The notes: generated by a model not told the origin, from the sequence alone. Shown: positions 45,836 through 56,088, counted from the stretch's first letter. The stretch: 64,000 nucleotides of DNA from Paenibacillus kyungheensis (GCF_028606985.1 NZ_CP117416.1:623501-687500); one strand, 5' to 3'. Made by a program: numbers and translations.

Positions 45836-46198
45836 CTAGCTGCTTTGTCTTACCGTAACATTCGTTACTTTTTGATCAGAACTTTTAGTAATAAATAAAG
45901 TATAATGCTTAGAATCTTTCTCAATAGATAACACTTTGTTACTTTCGATAGGTTGAACGTTCCACTTATCCTGTTTTAATTTCGCAATATAGTCTGTAGT
46001 TAATGTATCAAATGTTTCCGGTACTTTGTAATTTTTTAGATCATTATCAGAAATCGTAGCTACTTCTGTAGCACTTGAAGGAACAGGCAAGTTATTTAAT
46101 TCAGCCACATAAGAGAACGTATCTTTTGATGGTTGAGAAGATGTAGAATTTGAGCAAGATGCAAGTAGAACAACAAAACAGATTAATAAAAAACGCAT
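45836..46198 (-). CDS. Small lipoprotein of unknown function
   Basis: A 120-aa lipoprotein with lipobox LLASC (C15) and a mature domain of about 100 residues with no recognised family. The start ATG 46198 is chosen because GAGGTG precedes it; GTG 46207 is in-frame upstream. It begins 20 nt after the secreted amidase gene and is likely co-transcribed. Composition is AT-rich like the amidase. Confidence 0.75.
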   Translation of the reverse strand: MRFLLICFVVLLASCSNSTSSQPSKDTFSYVAELNNLPVPSSATEVATISDNDLKNYKVPETFDTLTTDYIAKLKQDKWNVQPIESNKVLSIEKDSKHYTLFITKSSDQKVTNVTVRQSS

Positions 46199-46218
46199 AT
46201 TACACACCTCATTATGAA

Positions 46219-47391
46219 TTAACGTTCATTAGGACTTTTTGCAGCATTATTCATTTTCCAAATATAAACATTGTAGCCAGCAGAATACCAAGAGCTAAGA
46301 GCATTATTTTTTTTGTCATCTGTATGTTGTGTTACATAAAAATGGCCATCTTTTAAAAGTGTAATTAATGCAGTATGATCAATATCTCCATCTTTAGTAA
46401 AGTCTGCGTTTACTGGATCACCCATATCAGCTTTCGAAGCACTAGCAGCTAAAGTAGTACGTGTACGCCAAAAATGATAAAAATTATTTGCGCCACCCCA
46501 ACTATGTGAAGGTTTTGAAATTAAATTATCTGAAAAATACCAAGCATTATCTCCAGTTAAGTATGGACCTTTCCACTGTGACATACCACCTGCATATAAT
46601 GCTTGAGAAACAAAATTTGTACAATCATTCCATTTAGCCCAACATGCTTTTGAACTTAAAGAACACTTATTATAATTAGCATAGTAGTTAGAGTAGGTTG
46701 GATTTCTACCATTCCACCATTTATAAGCATAATCTCTTGCATTAATTGAACTATAACCATTTGAATAAGCATTAGGTGTTAAAAAACTTTTGGGTTTATC
46801 TTCGTATACCGATTCATGTACAGAAGATTGTATTTCATATACAGAAGATTGAACAGTGATTGGGTCAGAAGAAGAAACTGGGATCAAGTCGTAAAGTTCA
46901 TTGAGTTCATTCTCGTTAATAGAAGCTGTATATAATTTATTTTTAAAATTTTTGATTTGTTTATTTTTTTCTTTGTTCTCATAGAAATCCATAAACTTTA
47001 CAAATTCTATTATATAATTTCTATCTTTACTTGAAAAATCATCAAGAGAAGTTCCTAAACCTTTAATAAATAATTGATATTCAGTATTATCTAGATTCTG
47101 TTCTATTGTAATTGAATTTATATTTATGTAATCTTTTATTATTTTAATAGCTATAGCATATTTTTTTTCTGCTTCTTCTTTTGTTACAGTTGTTTCTATT
47201 AGATTAGGAATATTTACTTCTACTTTACCAGTAGCTACATTATTTATATACTCCCTGAATTCTGTTTGGGGATATTCTAAGGAATCTGTATGTAACTGAT
47301 TAGATTCTGCTAAAGCATTAGAAGGTAGTTGACTTACAAAAAAAGTGAAGATAATAAATAATAGTAATAAGAATTTTTTTGATTTTCTCAT
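46219..47391 (-). CDS. Secreted amidase-domain (Amidase_6-like) protein
   Basis: A 390-aa secreted protein with a signal peptide ending near NALA (residue 28). The N-terminal region (about 35-200) is unassigned, Lys/Asn/Glu-rich. The C-terminal domain matches the putative amidase family (Amidase_6): INARDYAYKWWNGRNPTYSNY, catalytic C257 in WNDCTNFVSQALYAGGM and H339 in DGDIDHTALI. It may cleave peptidoglycan amide bonds. Codon use and base composition are noticeably more AT-rich than the surroundings, so recent acquisition is possible. AGGAGG precedes the ATG. Confidence 0.82.
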   Translation of the reverse strand: MRKSKKFLLLLFIIFTFFVSQLPSNALAESNQLHTDSLEYPQTEFREYINNVATGKVEVNIPNLIETTVTKEEAEKKYAIAIKIIKDYININSITIEQNLDNTEYQLFIKGLGTSLDDFSSKDRNYIIEFVKFMDFYENKEKNKQIKNFKNKLYTASINENELNELYDLIPVSSSDPITVQSSVYEIQSSVHESVYEDKPKSFLTPNAYSNGYSSINARDYAYKWWNGRNPTYSNYYANYNKCSLSSKACWAKWNDCTNFVSQALYAGGMSQWKGPYLTGDNAWYFSDNLISKPSHSWGGANNFYHFWRTRTTLAASASKADMGDPVNADFTKDGDIDHTALITLLKDGHFYVTQHTDDKKNNALSSWYSAGYNVYIWKMNNAAKSPNER

Positions 47392-47573
47392 TGTATTCCT
47401 CCTTATATAAATTATTTTTAAACTTTAACATAGTTTGAAATTGGTAACAATGTGTTATTTTTCCTAAATAAATAATTTGAATATAAAATTTCAGGTCTAT
47501 ATATCTAATTAATCGACAAAATATTTGCTTATGTTTTAATTTTTTCTATTAATAATATTTGAACTTATAACTT

Positions 47574-47612
47574 AAAATACCATTTCAGTTATCTAATTGA
47601 AATGGTATTTTA
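47574..47612 (-). terminator. Terminator of the secreted repeat-like protein gene
   Basis: AAAATACCATTTCA and TGAAATGGTATTTT form a perfect 14-bp stem with a 10-nt loop. It lies downstream of the minus-strand gene ending at 47624. Confidence 0.85.
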
Positions 47613-47623
47613 GGTTTGAAAAT

Positions 47624-48709
47624 TTACAATAACGGTTGCTTCACAATCGAGAACTGATGATCTAGATTCTCAACGATCATATAGAGTATACCATTCTCGT
47701 ATTTAATAAATTTGGATACCGTATTCTCAGATGTTTGGGGCATTTGCCAGATTTCTTTGCCATTACGATCATACAGATAATTCTTCTGTTCACTATTATC
47801 AATGAGAAAGACTTGATTGTTATTGTAATCGGTTGTCCATTTTTCATCACGATCAGCTAACGTACGAATCATTTCATATACACGTTGACCTGTAGCTAGA
47901 TTGTAACGAGCATAGATTGGGAAAGGTTTGTCTGTATTAGCGCCTAACGGATTTCCTTTAATATTGGTCGTGTAGACAATCAATTCATTCGATTGTAATT
48001 GAAAATCAGCATCTAGATTCCACGGTACGGTAACCGTTTTGGCTTTTACGTTAGGATGAGCAGTATCCCAAATGTAAAACACATTTTGCGTTTGCATCAA
48101 GCTACCACCATTGTATTGAGCGACCACGTAATGAGAGAACATTTTTACTTGAGTTGGATTAGCATTTTCATAGTTAAACGTCTGCTGAATCGTTGGCGTT
48201 GTAGTCAGAGATGCTTGTTTCCAAGGTGCTTGATAGACCGATAACTGCTTGCTCGACTGAACAACAATTTGTTCTTTGCTAGTGGATGTAGGAGCAGACC
48301 ATGCTAACTGCGAACCATTGCCCGACACGACTTGATACAAGTGTGCAGGTAACGTAACCGTTGATAAAATTTTGCCTGATGTTGCTTGAGCTGTTGATAA
48401 TGTGATTTTTTTTAGGGATTGTTTATGTTGTACAATTAATACTAATTTGTTAGAACTGGTCAATACGTTATAGCTGAAAATACGATCATACGTATTGTTC
48501 CAAAGAGGCATCGATGTGTTCAAATTCACGATTTCTATGCGGTTATTCGCTATATCTACTAGAACTGCTTGATCATGAGGTAGATTCACAATCTGTGTAT
48601 CGATCCGAAAATCGTCTGGAAAAGATAAATGATCATCTGTAGGATTAGCAGCAAATGCTTGTACAGGTAATAATAGCAATAGTGTTAACGTTAGAATCCA
48701 TTTTTTCAT
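47624..48709 (-). CDS. Secreted protein of unknown function, beta-propeller-like
   Basis: A 361-aa protein with a signal peptide (MKKWILTLTLLLLLPVQAFA, cleavage near residue 20). The mature part is Thr/Ser/Gln/Asn-rich beta-sheet-like sequence with repeated short strand patterns (ITLSTAQ, VVQSSKQLSVYQ, LYDRNGKEIWQM). The last motif resembles PQQ/WD-type propeller blades. I do not recognise a specific family. The start at 48709 gives the signal peptide; AAAGGATT is upstream. The longer ORF to 48784 has no site. Confidence 0.72.
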   Translation of the reverse strand: MKKWILTLTLLLLLPVQAFAANPTDDHLSFPDDFRIDTQIVNLPHDQAVLVDIANNRIEIVNLNTSMPLWNNTYDRIFSYNVLTSSNKLVLIVQHKQSLKKITLSTAQATSGKILSTVTLPAHLYQVVSGNGSQLAWSAPTSTSKEQIVVQSSKQLSVYQAPWKQASLTTTPTIQQTFNYENANPTQVKMFSHYVVAQYNGGSLMQTQNVFYIWDTAHPNVKAKTVTVPWNLDADFQLQSNELIVYTTNIKGNPLGANTDKPFPIYARYNLATGQRVYEMIRTLADRDEKWTTDYNNNQVFLIDNSEQKNYLYDRNGKEIWQMPQTSENTVSKFIKYENGILYMIVENLDHQFSIVKQPLL

Positions 48710-48867
48710 CACAGGTAATCCTTTCTGCACATCCTTTATTTTATGTAGCATACCTATATATATTATACCGTATATTTGCAGCATGTGTACTATTTAGATT
48801 TGACGAGGTAAATAATAGGCTTTATGGTAATAATATAAAAATAATGATTGAAAAAGGGGTTGCTCTT

Positions 48868-50172
48868 ATGGCTAGTGAACATATCGTACTGAATCAAGGA
48901 CAAAATACCAATCTGGCGCAAGGGGATTCGTTAAAAGTAATGATTCAATGTGATGCTTCACCGTCGCCGCTGGATATCAGTTGCTTTATGGTAAATGAAG
49001 CAGGCAAAGTACCTTCAGATGATTATTTTATTTTTTACAATCAAAATGTCGATCCGCATCAATCAGTGCATTTGGAACAAGCAACAGAGCGGAGTACACA
49101 ATTTGCGTTAAATATGACTAAATTGCAAGCGGCTCCTATTGCCAAATGTGTATTTACAGCTACGTTAGAAGGGGCAGGCACATTTGCAGAAGTACAAGGT
49201 TGCAAAGCGGTGCTTACGCTTGGTGAACAAGAGATTACATATACAATTACAGAAGCGACAGCAGAGACTGCGCTTATTTTTATAGAAGTGTATCGCTATC
49301 AGCAAGGGTTCAAAGTGCGAGCGATTGGACGTGGATTTTTTGGCGGTTTGAAGCCTTTAGCAGAATCATTTGGTGTAGAAATTGACGATAGTCCTGAAGA
49401 AGAAACAGCGCCTTCGCAAGCAAGTCCGGCTGATCCAACACCTGTGCCGGTTGTTGAGCCTGTATCCACACCTGAACCGATCACTCCACCAGTAAATACA
49501 TCGATAGGCAAAATCGATCTGCTCAAACGCAAAGTCACCTTATCACTTGAGAAGAAACAAATCCCTCCGATTCAAGCCAGAGTGGCGGTAGTGTTCGATG
49601 CATCGGGTTCGATGTATTCTTTGTACAAAAAAGGGGTCGTGCAAGAAGCGTTTGAACGTATATTGGCGATTGCGGCGGCATTTGATGATAATGGGGAATT
49701 GGATGTATGGTTTTTTGCTAAAGAATTTCTACGTGCGCCAAGTGTACGTGCTGAAGATTACAAAGATTATGTCGCGCGCACCTATAAGTTAGGAAGTAAA
49801 GGTGGAACAAATAACGAACCGCCTGTGATGGAAGATGTGATTCGCAGATATACAGTCGAAGAACCGAATGTACGTATTCCAACGTATATTATCTTTTTTA
49901 GCGATGGTGGAGTCAGCAGTAAAAGCAAAATTACCAAATTAATTACCGAAAGTTCTCATCAAAATCTGTTCTGGCAATTTGTTGGACTGGGCAATGCGAA
50001 TTATGGTATTTTGCGTCAGTTGGATGAGCTCAAAGGACGTTTTATAGACAATGCCAGCTTTTTCGAATTAGACGATATTTCTAAAGTGAGCGATGAAGAG
50101 CTATATGATCGCCTATTGAACGAATTCCCAAGCTGGATTGTAGAAGCAAGACGTAAAGGAATTTTGGCATAA
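48868..50172 (+). CDS. TerD-VWA fusion protein, TerF-like
   Basis: A 434-aa cytosolic protein. The N-terminal TerD-type calcium-binding-like domain (about 5-170) is followed by a Pro-rich linker (about 175-212). The vWA domain has an intact MIDAS, DASGSM at 244-249, later GGTNNEPP and FFSDGG. This layout resembles TerF and related proteins of the tellurium/stress (Ter) gene neighbourhoods. No terA-E, terZ or terC genes are here, so the copy is solitary. ATG 48868 follows AAAAGGGG at 7 nt. Immediately after the stop lies a heptanucleotide array. Confidence 0.85.
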   Translation: MASEHIVLNQGQNTNLAQGDSLKVMIQCDASPSPLDISCFMVNEAGKVPSDDYFIFYNQNVDPHQSVHLEQATERSTQFALNMTKLQAAPIAKCVFTATLEGAGTFAEVQGCKAVLTLGEQEITYTITEATAETALIFIEVYRYQQGFKVRAIGRGFFGGLKPLAESFGVEIDDSPEEETAPSQASPADPTPVPVVEPVSTPEPITPPVNTSIGKIDLLKRKVTLSLEKKQIPPIQARVAVVFDASGSMYSLYKKGVVQEAFERILAIAAAFDDNGELDVWFFAKEFLRAPSVRAEDYKDYVARTYKLGSKGGTNNEPPVMEDVIRRYTVEEPNVRIPTYIIFFSDGGVSSKSKITKLITESSHQNLFWQFVGLGNANYGILRQLDELKGRFIDNASFFELDDISKVSDEELYDRLLNEFPSWIVEARRKGILA

Positions 50173-50178
50173 TTGCAC

Positions 50179-50248
50179 AAGAATGAAGAATGAAGAATGA
50201 AGAATGAAGAATGAAGAATGAAGAATGAAGAATGAAGAATGAAGAATG
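50179..50248 (+). repeat. Heptanucleotide tandem repeat, (AAGAATG) x 10, perfect
   Basis: Ten exact contiguous copies of AAGAATG begin six bases after the TerF-like stop codon, followed by a degenerate unit AAGAGTA. The unit is a one-base variant of the AAAGAAT array at 39426-39467 after circular permutation. Confidence 0.97.
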
Positions 50249-50254
50249 AAGAGT

Positions 50255-50328
50255 AAAAGAGCCAGAAGGCAGTAAAGCATCTTGTATAATGTAGAGATGA
50301 CTTTTACTAGCTTTTGGCTCTTTTTTTG
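50255..50328 (+). terminator. Terminator after the TerF-like gene
   Basis: AAAGAGCCA...AAG pairs with CTTTTGGCTCTTT, an inner AGTAAA/TTTACT continues the stem, and seven T follow. Confidence 0.82.
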
Positions 50329-50526
50329 AATTAGAAGAAGGAACTGAGATAGATAAGAATCATTTATTGGAATAAAGAAAGGCTATACATTGCTACGAAA
50401 TAGACGTGATGCGTAAAATTTATTTTTTAGTTTTCACATATCAGTTTTCTATCGCATTAGAATAGGCATCTTGCAACAACAACGATTAGAGAATCTTCTC
50501 TTTTGAAAAGAGGGCTTTACCTCACT

Positions 50527-51474
50527 TTAACTTTTTGATGTTATCATCTGCTTGAATCGATCGCCTGAGCGTTTGCCCCAGTTGGTTCCCAATACCCCAA
50601 GAATAATCAATGTTGTGCCAATAATATGGTAATACATTAACTGCTCATGCAAAAATACACTACCTGCAATCATCGACGTAATAGTTGCAAAGTTGCTAAA
50701 TACACTCATTTTGGTCGCTTCCAGATGAGAGAGCGCATAACTGGATAACAAAGTCGTTCCCAGCGAAGACAATATCCCTAAGTAAAGCAAAGCGAATCCA
50801 TAATGTGGCTCTGTAAATGGCTGAACATATTCAATTACCGTCCCGAGTATCAGATGTCGACCAAGTGCTACAATATTAAATAACACACAAGCCGTTATCA
50901 TCGTTACCCATGTTAATTGAAGTGGATTATACTGCTTGGTAAGCGGGCGAGCGAGTACACCATATCCTGCAAAACAAAGCGCAGACCCGATCAATAACAA
51001 GATTCCACCCAGATTACTGAGCGAAAAGTTGGTACCGCCTTTCATCACAAAAATAAACACAACGCCTATCACAGACAATAACAGTGATCCTTTTTGTATC
51101 CATGACGATTGTTCTTTGAGAAAATAAGTCGCCAGAATCAATGTGAAAATAGGAGCAGTCGCCTGTATAATACCAGCTTCAGAAGAAGAAGCATACAACA
51201 ATCCAAACGCTTGAAAAGCAAAAAACAAAATAGGTGATAACATCGCCAGTGGTAAAATGCGCCAGATATCTCGCCAGGTGCAGGTGACTTTGATCCAGCC
51301 TAGCAGAATAGGAATTCCCAACACGATAGTAGATAACAAAAATCGATGAGCCAGTACATCGAGTGGATGTGCTGTATTGATCGTCATTTTCATAAATAAA
51401 AACGAAAATCCGATAATCAGTGCATAAGCTAGAGCAGCTAGGTAAGCGGGTATACGATTAGATTGGGTAGTCAT
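50527..51474 (-). CDS. EamA/DMT-superfamily transporter
   Basis: A 315-aa membrane protein with ten predicted helices in two EamA domains (about 12-145 and 160-295). It is divergent from a MocR-type regulator, a pairing common for exporters of amino acids or related compounds. ATG 51474 is set by GGAGGT eight bases upstream; ATG 51504 lies before that site. The substrate is unknown. Confidence 0.87.
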   Translation of the reverse strand: MTTQSNRIPAYLAALAYALIIGFSFLFMKMTINTAHPLDVLAHRFLLSTIVLGIPILLGWIKVTCTWRDIWRILPLAMLSPILFFAFQAFGLLYASSSEAGIIQATAPIFTLILATYFLKEQSSWIQKGSLLLSVIGVVFIFVMKGGTNFSLSNLGGILLLIGSALCFAGYGVLARPLTKQYNPLQLTWVTMITACVLFNIVALGRHLILGTVIEYVQPFTEPHYGFALLYLGILSSLGTTLLSSYALSHLEATKMSVFSNFATITSMIAGSVFLHEQLMYYHIIGTTLIILGVLGTNWGKRSGDRFKQMITSKS

Positions 51475-51704
51475 TTGTGTGTACCTCCAGGTGATCATTT
51501 GCAATATGAATAGGTTGCTTATTCAATATACGTGGCGGACAAACAGCTCACAATCACGATAAAATCAAACTGTACCGATACAGATTGTATACACCTTTTA
51601 GAAGATCCAATGGAGAAGAGTCTATAATATGGTCTATACCATAAGTATTCAGCAGAGTACGTATAGTAGACGAAGGCACTACAGGGTAAGGGAGGAGCCA
51701 ACTC

Positions 51705-53105
51705 ATGAATAAATTTAAAAATACATCAAAAAGTAAACCTATGAATAAACAACAACAATTAGTTGTACATATCGCACAGCAGATTCAAGCAGGTACGTTA
51801 GTATCGGGTCAGAAATTACCTTCGATTCGATCTATGGCTCAAACTAATCAGTGTAGCCCTTCTACAGTAATCGGAGCGTATGAACAATTGATGCAAGAAC
51901 GCTGGATTTATGCGATGGATCGAAGCGGATATTATGTGGCTCAACAAGGATATAATCAACAGCGTTATCCAGTGCGTGAACAGATTGATTTGTCATCAGC
52001 AGCGCCAGCACCTGAGTTGTTTCCTTATGACGATTTTCAAAGTTGTCTGAATCAAGCAACTCATGTCTATCGAGATCAATTATTTTCATATGGGATGCCT
52101 CAAGGCTTACCTCCATTATTGTGTGAAGTAAGACAACAGTTAGAAGAAGTACAAGTATTTGCGCGCGAGTCTCAGTTATTTGTCACATCAGGGATACAGC
52201 GAGCATTGTCGATTTTGACGATGATGCCTTTTTCAAATGGTCGACAGACGATTATGATCGAGCAACCGAGTTACCATTTGTTGATCGAATTACTGGGAGC
52301 ACTTCATGTACCTGTGGAAGGAGTAGAGCGAACAGTGAATGGACTGGATTGGGAGCGAATCGAGACCCTTTTCCAGAGTGGAGAGATTAAGTTCTTTTAT
52401 GTGATTCCACGATTTCATAATCCATTAGGAACATCGCTATCGACAGTAGATAAAAAGCGGTTAGTCGCATTAGCGGCAAAGTATGATGTGTATATCGTAG
52501 AAGATGATTATTTGTCTGATCTAGAACACTCTGTCTCGAATGACCCGATGTATGCGTATGACACGTCAGAGCATATTATTTATCTCAAAAGCTATTCCAA
52601 AATTCTTTTCCCTGGTCTACGAATCGGTGTAGCAGTGTTGCCAGCAGCATTAATCGATACCTTTGCTCAATATAAACGTTTACTGGATATCGATAGTTCT
52701 GTGCTATCGCAAGCCGCATTACATATGTATATCAAAAACGGAATGTTTACCCGTTATCGTCGCTATTTGCTTGAAGGATATGATCGCCGAATCAAGCAGT
52801 TGCATCGCACACTGGAGGCTTTGTCTGCTGATCCTATTTTTGCAAATGCTCCTCGTAATCAGGCAGTGCATACCTTTTTAAGATTACCCGATAATTTCCC
52901 GACTTCTGTGTTGATCCGTCGTTTAGCACAGCAGAACATTATCGTAGGCGATGGTAGCCAGCACTTTTTGCCAGACAGTCCATATACGATTAATCTATTA
53001 CGGATGAATGTATCCAATGTACCTGAAGAGCAGATTGACCACACACTGAACATTATCGCCAAAGAAATTCGTAAGTTATCGATTACGCCCAAGCTACATG
53101 AGTAA
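51705..53105 (+). CDS. MocR-type PLP-dependent transcriptional regulator
   Basis: A 466-aa regulator. The GntR winged helix-turn-helix (about 15-80: IAQQIQAGTLVSGQKLPSIRSMAQTN) is fused to a class I aminotransferase-like domain with the PLP lysine K299 (LKSYSK) and VEDDY-type PLP contact (IVEDDYLSD). MocR proteins sense PLP or amino compounds. The divergent EamA gene is the likely target. GGAGG lies 10 nt before the ATG. Confidence 0.9.
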   Translation: MNKFKNTSKSKPMNKQQQLVVHIAQQIQAGTLVSGQKLPSIRSMAQTNQCSPSTVIGAYEQLMQERWIYAMDRSGYYVAQQGYNQQRYPVREQIDLSSAAPAPELFPYDDFQSCLNQATHVYRDQLFSYGMPQGLPPLLCEVRQQLEEVQVFARESQLFVTSGIQRALSILTMMPFSNGRQTIMIEQPSYHLLIELLGALHVPVEGVERTVNGLDWERIETLFQSGEIKFFYVIPRFHNPLGTSLSTVDKKRLVALAAKYDVYIVEDDYLSDLEHSVSNDPMYAYDTSEHIIYLKSYSKILFPGLRIGVAVLPAALIDTFAQYKRLLDIDSSVLSQAALHMYIKNGMFTRYRRYLLEGYDRRIKQLHRTLEALSADPIFANAPRNQAVHTFLRLPDNFPTSVLIRRLAQQNIIVGDGSQHFLPDSPYTINLLRMNVSNVPEEQIDHTLNIIAKEIRKLSITPKLHE

Positions 53106-53158
53106 TAGTCTTCATCTACTACAATCAATGTTTTACGGCATACGGTAGGATGATTCAG

Positions 53159-53197
53159 GCAAAAAAAGCGACCTGTGATATACTCACAAGTCGCTTG
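53159..53197 (-). terminator. Terminator of the hemL-type gene
   Basis: AAGCGAC...TGTGA pairs with TCACA...GTCGCTT. The A-run at 53159-53167 gives the U-tract on the minus strand. Confidence 0.8.
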
Positions 53198-53260
53198 ATT
53201 TACGTTTGGGATCATCAAAGCTATATATTAACGTTTTTTATTATAAAGTCTGCTAGCACA

Positions 53261-54580
53261 TTACTTCCCTGCTGCAACCAACTTCAACGCTTCATCTGCC
53301 GCTTGCAACGTCTGATCAATATCAGCATCCACATGAGTAGTTGTTAAGAACCATGCTTCATACTTGGAAGGAGCAAGACATACACCACGATCTAGCATAT
53401 GACGGAAGAAGGATGCGAATTTCTCACCATCGGTATCTTGAGCTTGATCGTAATCAGTTACCGGATGATCGCAGAAATGTGTAGAGAATGCGCCACGAAT
53501 ACGGTTAATGGTCATCGCTACACCATGACGATCCGCAGACTCACGTAATCCATCGGTTAAGCGAATAGCTAGGCGTTCCATTTCTTCATAGACGCCTTCG
53601 CCTTGCAACACTTCCAGACAAGCAATCCCTGAAGCGACAGACGCAGGATTTCCTGCCATCGTACCTGCTTGATAAGCAGGTCCTAGTGGAGCGACTTGTT
53701 CCATAATATGTTTGCGACCACCATAAGCACCGATTGGCAGTCCACCACCAATAATTTTACCAAGTGCTGTTAAGTCAGGCATGATCTGATCGTGATTGTC
53801 TAAGCCAGCATATGTCTGACTGGAACCGTAATGGAAACGGAAAGCTGTAATGACTTCATCGTAAATGACTAAAGCGCCATAATCATGAGCTAACTTACAT
53901 AACCCTTCCAAAAATCCCGGAGCAGGCATAACCATACCAAAATTACCGACAATCGGCTCTACCATTACGGCTGCAATCTGATCGCTCCAGTGTTCTAATG
54001 CTTCACGTAGCGCTTCTAGATTGTTGAATGGTACCGTGATGACTTCTTGCGCAATACTGGTTGGAATCCCAGCGCTATCTGGAATCCCCAGTGTTGAAGG
54101 ACCAGAACCTGCTGCGACAAGCACCAGATCCGAATGTCCATGATAACAGCCAGCGAATTTGATAATTTTGTTGCGTTTGGTATAGGCGCGCGCAACACGA
54201 ATCGTCGACATCACCGCTTCAGTACCGGAGTTTACAAAGCGAACTTTATCCAGAGAAGGAATACTGTCTTTGAGCATCATTGCTAATTGGATTTCAAGTT
54301 CTGTCGGTGTACCGTACAGAATTCCATTTTGGGCAGCTCTTGTAATCGCTTCAGTGATATGTGGATGGGCATGTCCGGTGATGATCGGGCCATATGCCGC
54401 TAGATAATCGATATACTTATTGCCATCGACATCTGTAAAATGAGCACCTTTCGCATTAGCCATAAATACAGGTGCACCGCCACCGACAGCTTTAAATGAG
54501 CGAGACGGGCTATTCACACCGCCTACAATATGTTCTAGTGCTTGTTCATATAATTGGGAAGAACGTGTTCGTGGATTCAA
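53261..54580 (-). CDS. hemL: Glutamate-1-semialdehyde 2,1-aminomutase
   Basis: A 439-aa PLP enzyme that isomerises glutamate-1-semialdehyde to 5-aminolevulinate in heme synthesis. The PLP lysine is K275 ([18 protein letters not shown]), with NSGTEAVM at 117-124 and DEVITAFR at 241-248. The rest of the hem operon is absent, so this may be the second paralogue (GsaB-type) found in many Bacilli. The start is TTG 54580, with AAGGAG 8 nt upstream on the minus strand. Confidence 0.92.
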   Translation of the reverse strand: MNPRTRSSQLYEQALEHIVGGVNSPSRSFKAVGGGAPVFMANAKGAHFTDVDGNKYIDYLAAYGPIITGHAHPHITEAITRAAQNGILYGTPTELEIQLAMMLKDSIPSLDKVRFVNSGTEAVMSTIRVARAYTKRNKIIKFAGCYHGHSDLVLVAAGSGPSTLGIPDSAGIPTSIAQEVITVPFNNLEALREALEHWSDQIAAVMVEPIVGNFGMVMPAPGFLEGLCKLAHDYGALVIYDEVITAFRFHYGSSQTYAGLDNHDQIMPDLTALGKIIGGGLPIGAYGGRKHIMEQVAPLGPAYQAGTMAGNPASVASGIACLEVLQGEGVYEEMERLAIRLTDGLRESADRHGVAMTINRIRGAFSTHFCDHPVTDYDQAQDTDGEKFASFFRHMLDRGVCLAPSKYEAWFLTTTHVDADIDQTLQAADEALKLVAAGK

Positions 54581-54625
54581 TACAATCGCTCCTTATTCAA
54601 AATAACAGCAACCACCGTCCAGACA

Positions 54626-54653
54626 AGAAAAAAGCGCCCTTTAGATGGGCGCT
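54626..54653 (-). terminator. Terminator of the LCP-family gene
   Basis: AGCGCCC/GGGCGCT with a 7-nt loop. The A-run at 54626-54632 gives the U-tract on the minus strand. Confidence 0.85.
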
Positions 54654-54740
54654 ATAACTACAGATGTGACGATGATTGAACTGCGCTGTTTCTATTTTAC
54701 CATTGTTGCTACAGAATGTTGAGTGATTATCTTAACAGGC

Positions 54741-55865
54741 TTACTGCACTGAAGAACTTGAGCTGTTCGATGTAGAGCGTGAAGAAGAACCGCCTGTATT
54801 GGTTGGACTGGAACTTTCTGTACTTGAGCTTGAATTGGAACTGCCCGAAGAACTGTCTGAACTTGTACCGCTTTTGTTAGTACCTGTGGATACCGGTGTT
54901 GGTTCCACTACTGATTTATTTAAAGCATCTTGTACATATTTTTGTAATTCTTCGCTACTCTTGATACCGATCACATCAGCACCGCCTACTTTTTTCTCGG
55001 CTAGTAGATCGTCTGGAGGCAGTTGGTCACTACCATTCATTTTACTATCGTAAGCGACCGAAGCGAGTTTCCATAGATCATCAGTGCTCAAGTTCGTATC
55101 GATATACGGATTGACCTGTTGTAAGATCGTCGGCAGATTCATAATTGAAGTGGTGGATTTCATTTTCTCACCAACCGCAGTTAAAAAGGCACGTTGTCTT
55201 TCCGTACGGGAAAAGTCAGACATGGCATCATGACGAAAACGTACATATTGCAGAGCAGTTTTGCCATCTAAATGTTGCATACCTGCTTTGAGATCAATAT
55301 CGTATTCGTGTTTATCTGCTGCACTGGTATAATGCATATCTTTTTCAACGTTAAAATCAATACCGCCAACAGCGTCTACCAGTTTGATAAAGCCCTGGAA
55401 GTCCGTATAGACATAATATTGAATCGGAATACCAAGCAAGTCACTAACTGTTTTCATCGCTGTATTCGGTCCATGTGTAATCGCACTATTGATCCGATTC
55501 TCGCCATAACCAGAGATCGGAATATACGTATCACGCAGGATCGAGAATAAATGAATGGTTTTTTTGACAGGATCAAGTGAAGCGACAAGCATGGTGTCTG
55601 AGCGTGGAATTTCACCATCGTCTGCACTACGCGAATCGACACCCATTAAAAGAATATTGACAGGTTCGGTTCCTTCCCATACAGGAGGCTGAGTAGCGGC
55701 GACATTGGTAGGTTGCACATTTTTAAAAGGTGACGCATCGCCTGTTTTTTGTAATGCATCAATTTGATTATATACTGCTGTGAAGTAATAAATCGCATAG
55801 CCTATAACCGCAACTACAATGATCGCTACGGTCCAAAGCAGCGTTCGCTTTGTCTTTACATTCAT
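54741..55865 (-). CDS. LytR-CpsA-Psr (LCP) family protein
   Basis: A 374-aa protein with one N-terminal membrane helix (about 9-29) and an extracytoplasmic LCP domain. The polyprenyl-phosphate-binding pattern is visible: MGVDSRSADDGEIPRSDTMLVASLDP, LRDTYIPISGYGENRINSA, then RFRHDAMSDFSRTERQR. LCP proteins attach wall teichoic acids or other glycopolymers to peptidoglycan. The last 45 residues are Ser/Thr/Gly-rich, probably a wall-spanning or low-structure tail. The ATG is preceded by GAAAGGAAG. Confidence 0.9.
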   Translation of the reverse strand: MNVKTKRTLLWTVAIIVVAVIGYAIYYFTAVYNQIDALQKTGDASPFKNVQPTNVAATQPPVWEGTEPVNILLMGVDSRSADDGEIPRSDTMLVASLDPVKKTIHLFSILRDTYIPISGYGENRINSAITHGPNTAMKTVSDLLGIPIQYYVYTDFQGFIKLVDAVGGIDFNVEKDMHYTSAADKHEYDIDLKAGMQHLDGKTALQYVRFRHDAMSDFSRTERQRAFLTAVGEKMKSTTSIMNLPTILQQVNPYIDTNLSTDDLWKLASVAYDSKMNGSDQLPPDDLLAEKKVGGADVIGIKSSEELQKYVQDALNKSVVEPTPVSTGTNKSGTSSDSSSGSSNSSSSTESSSPTNTGGSSSRSTSNSSSSSVQ

Positions 55866-56088
55866 GTTCTTTCTTCCTTTCGAGGGTGAGGTCTATACTA
55901 TGTTTTCAGAATCTTAATGCCAATTTGAAAAATTGTTTATCACTTTTGATTGCTCTTCATGACACCCGTACATTATAATTTTTTTTTAGGCAACAATCAA
56001 TTACAGCGAATTGACAAGATTGTTATAAATAACGCGAATTATAGCGCATTTCTAACATGAACATCAATCAAGCATAAAGGAGATACTC

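Larger units (their letters stand above)
50173..50526. other. Intergenic region with a repeat and terminator
   Basis: Besides the array and terminator listed separately, the right part holds a short CTCTTTT/AAAAGAG palindrome near 50498-50512. No other feature is supported. Confidence 0.5.
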
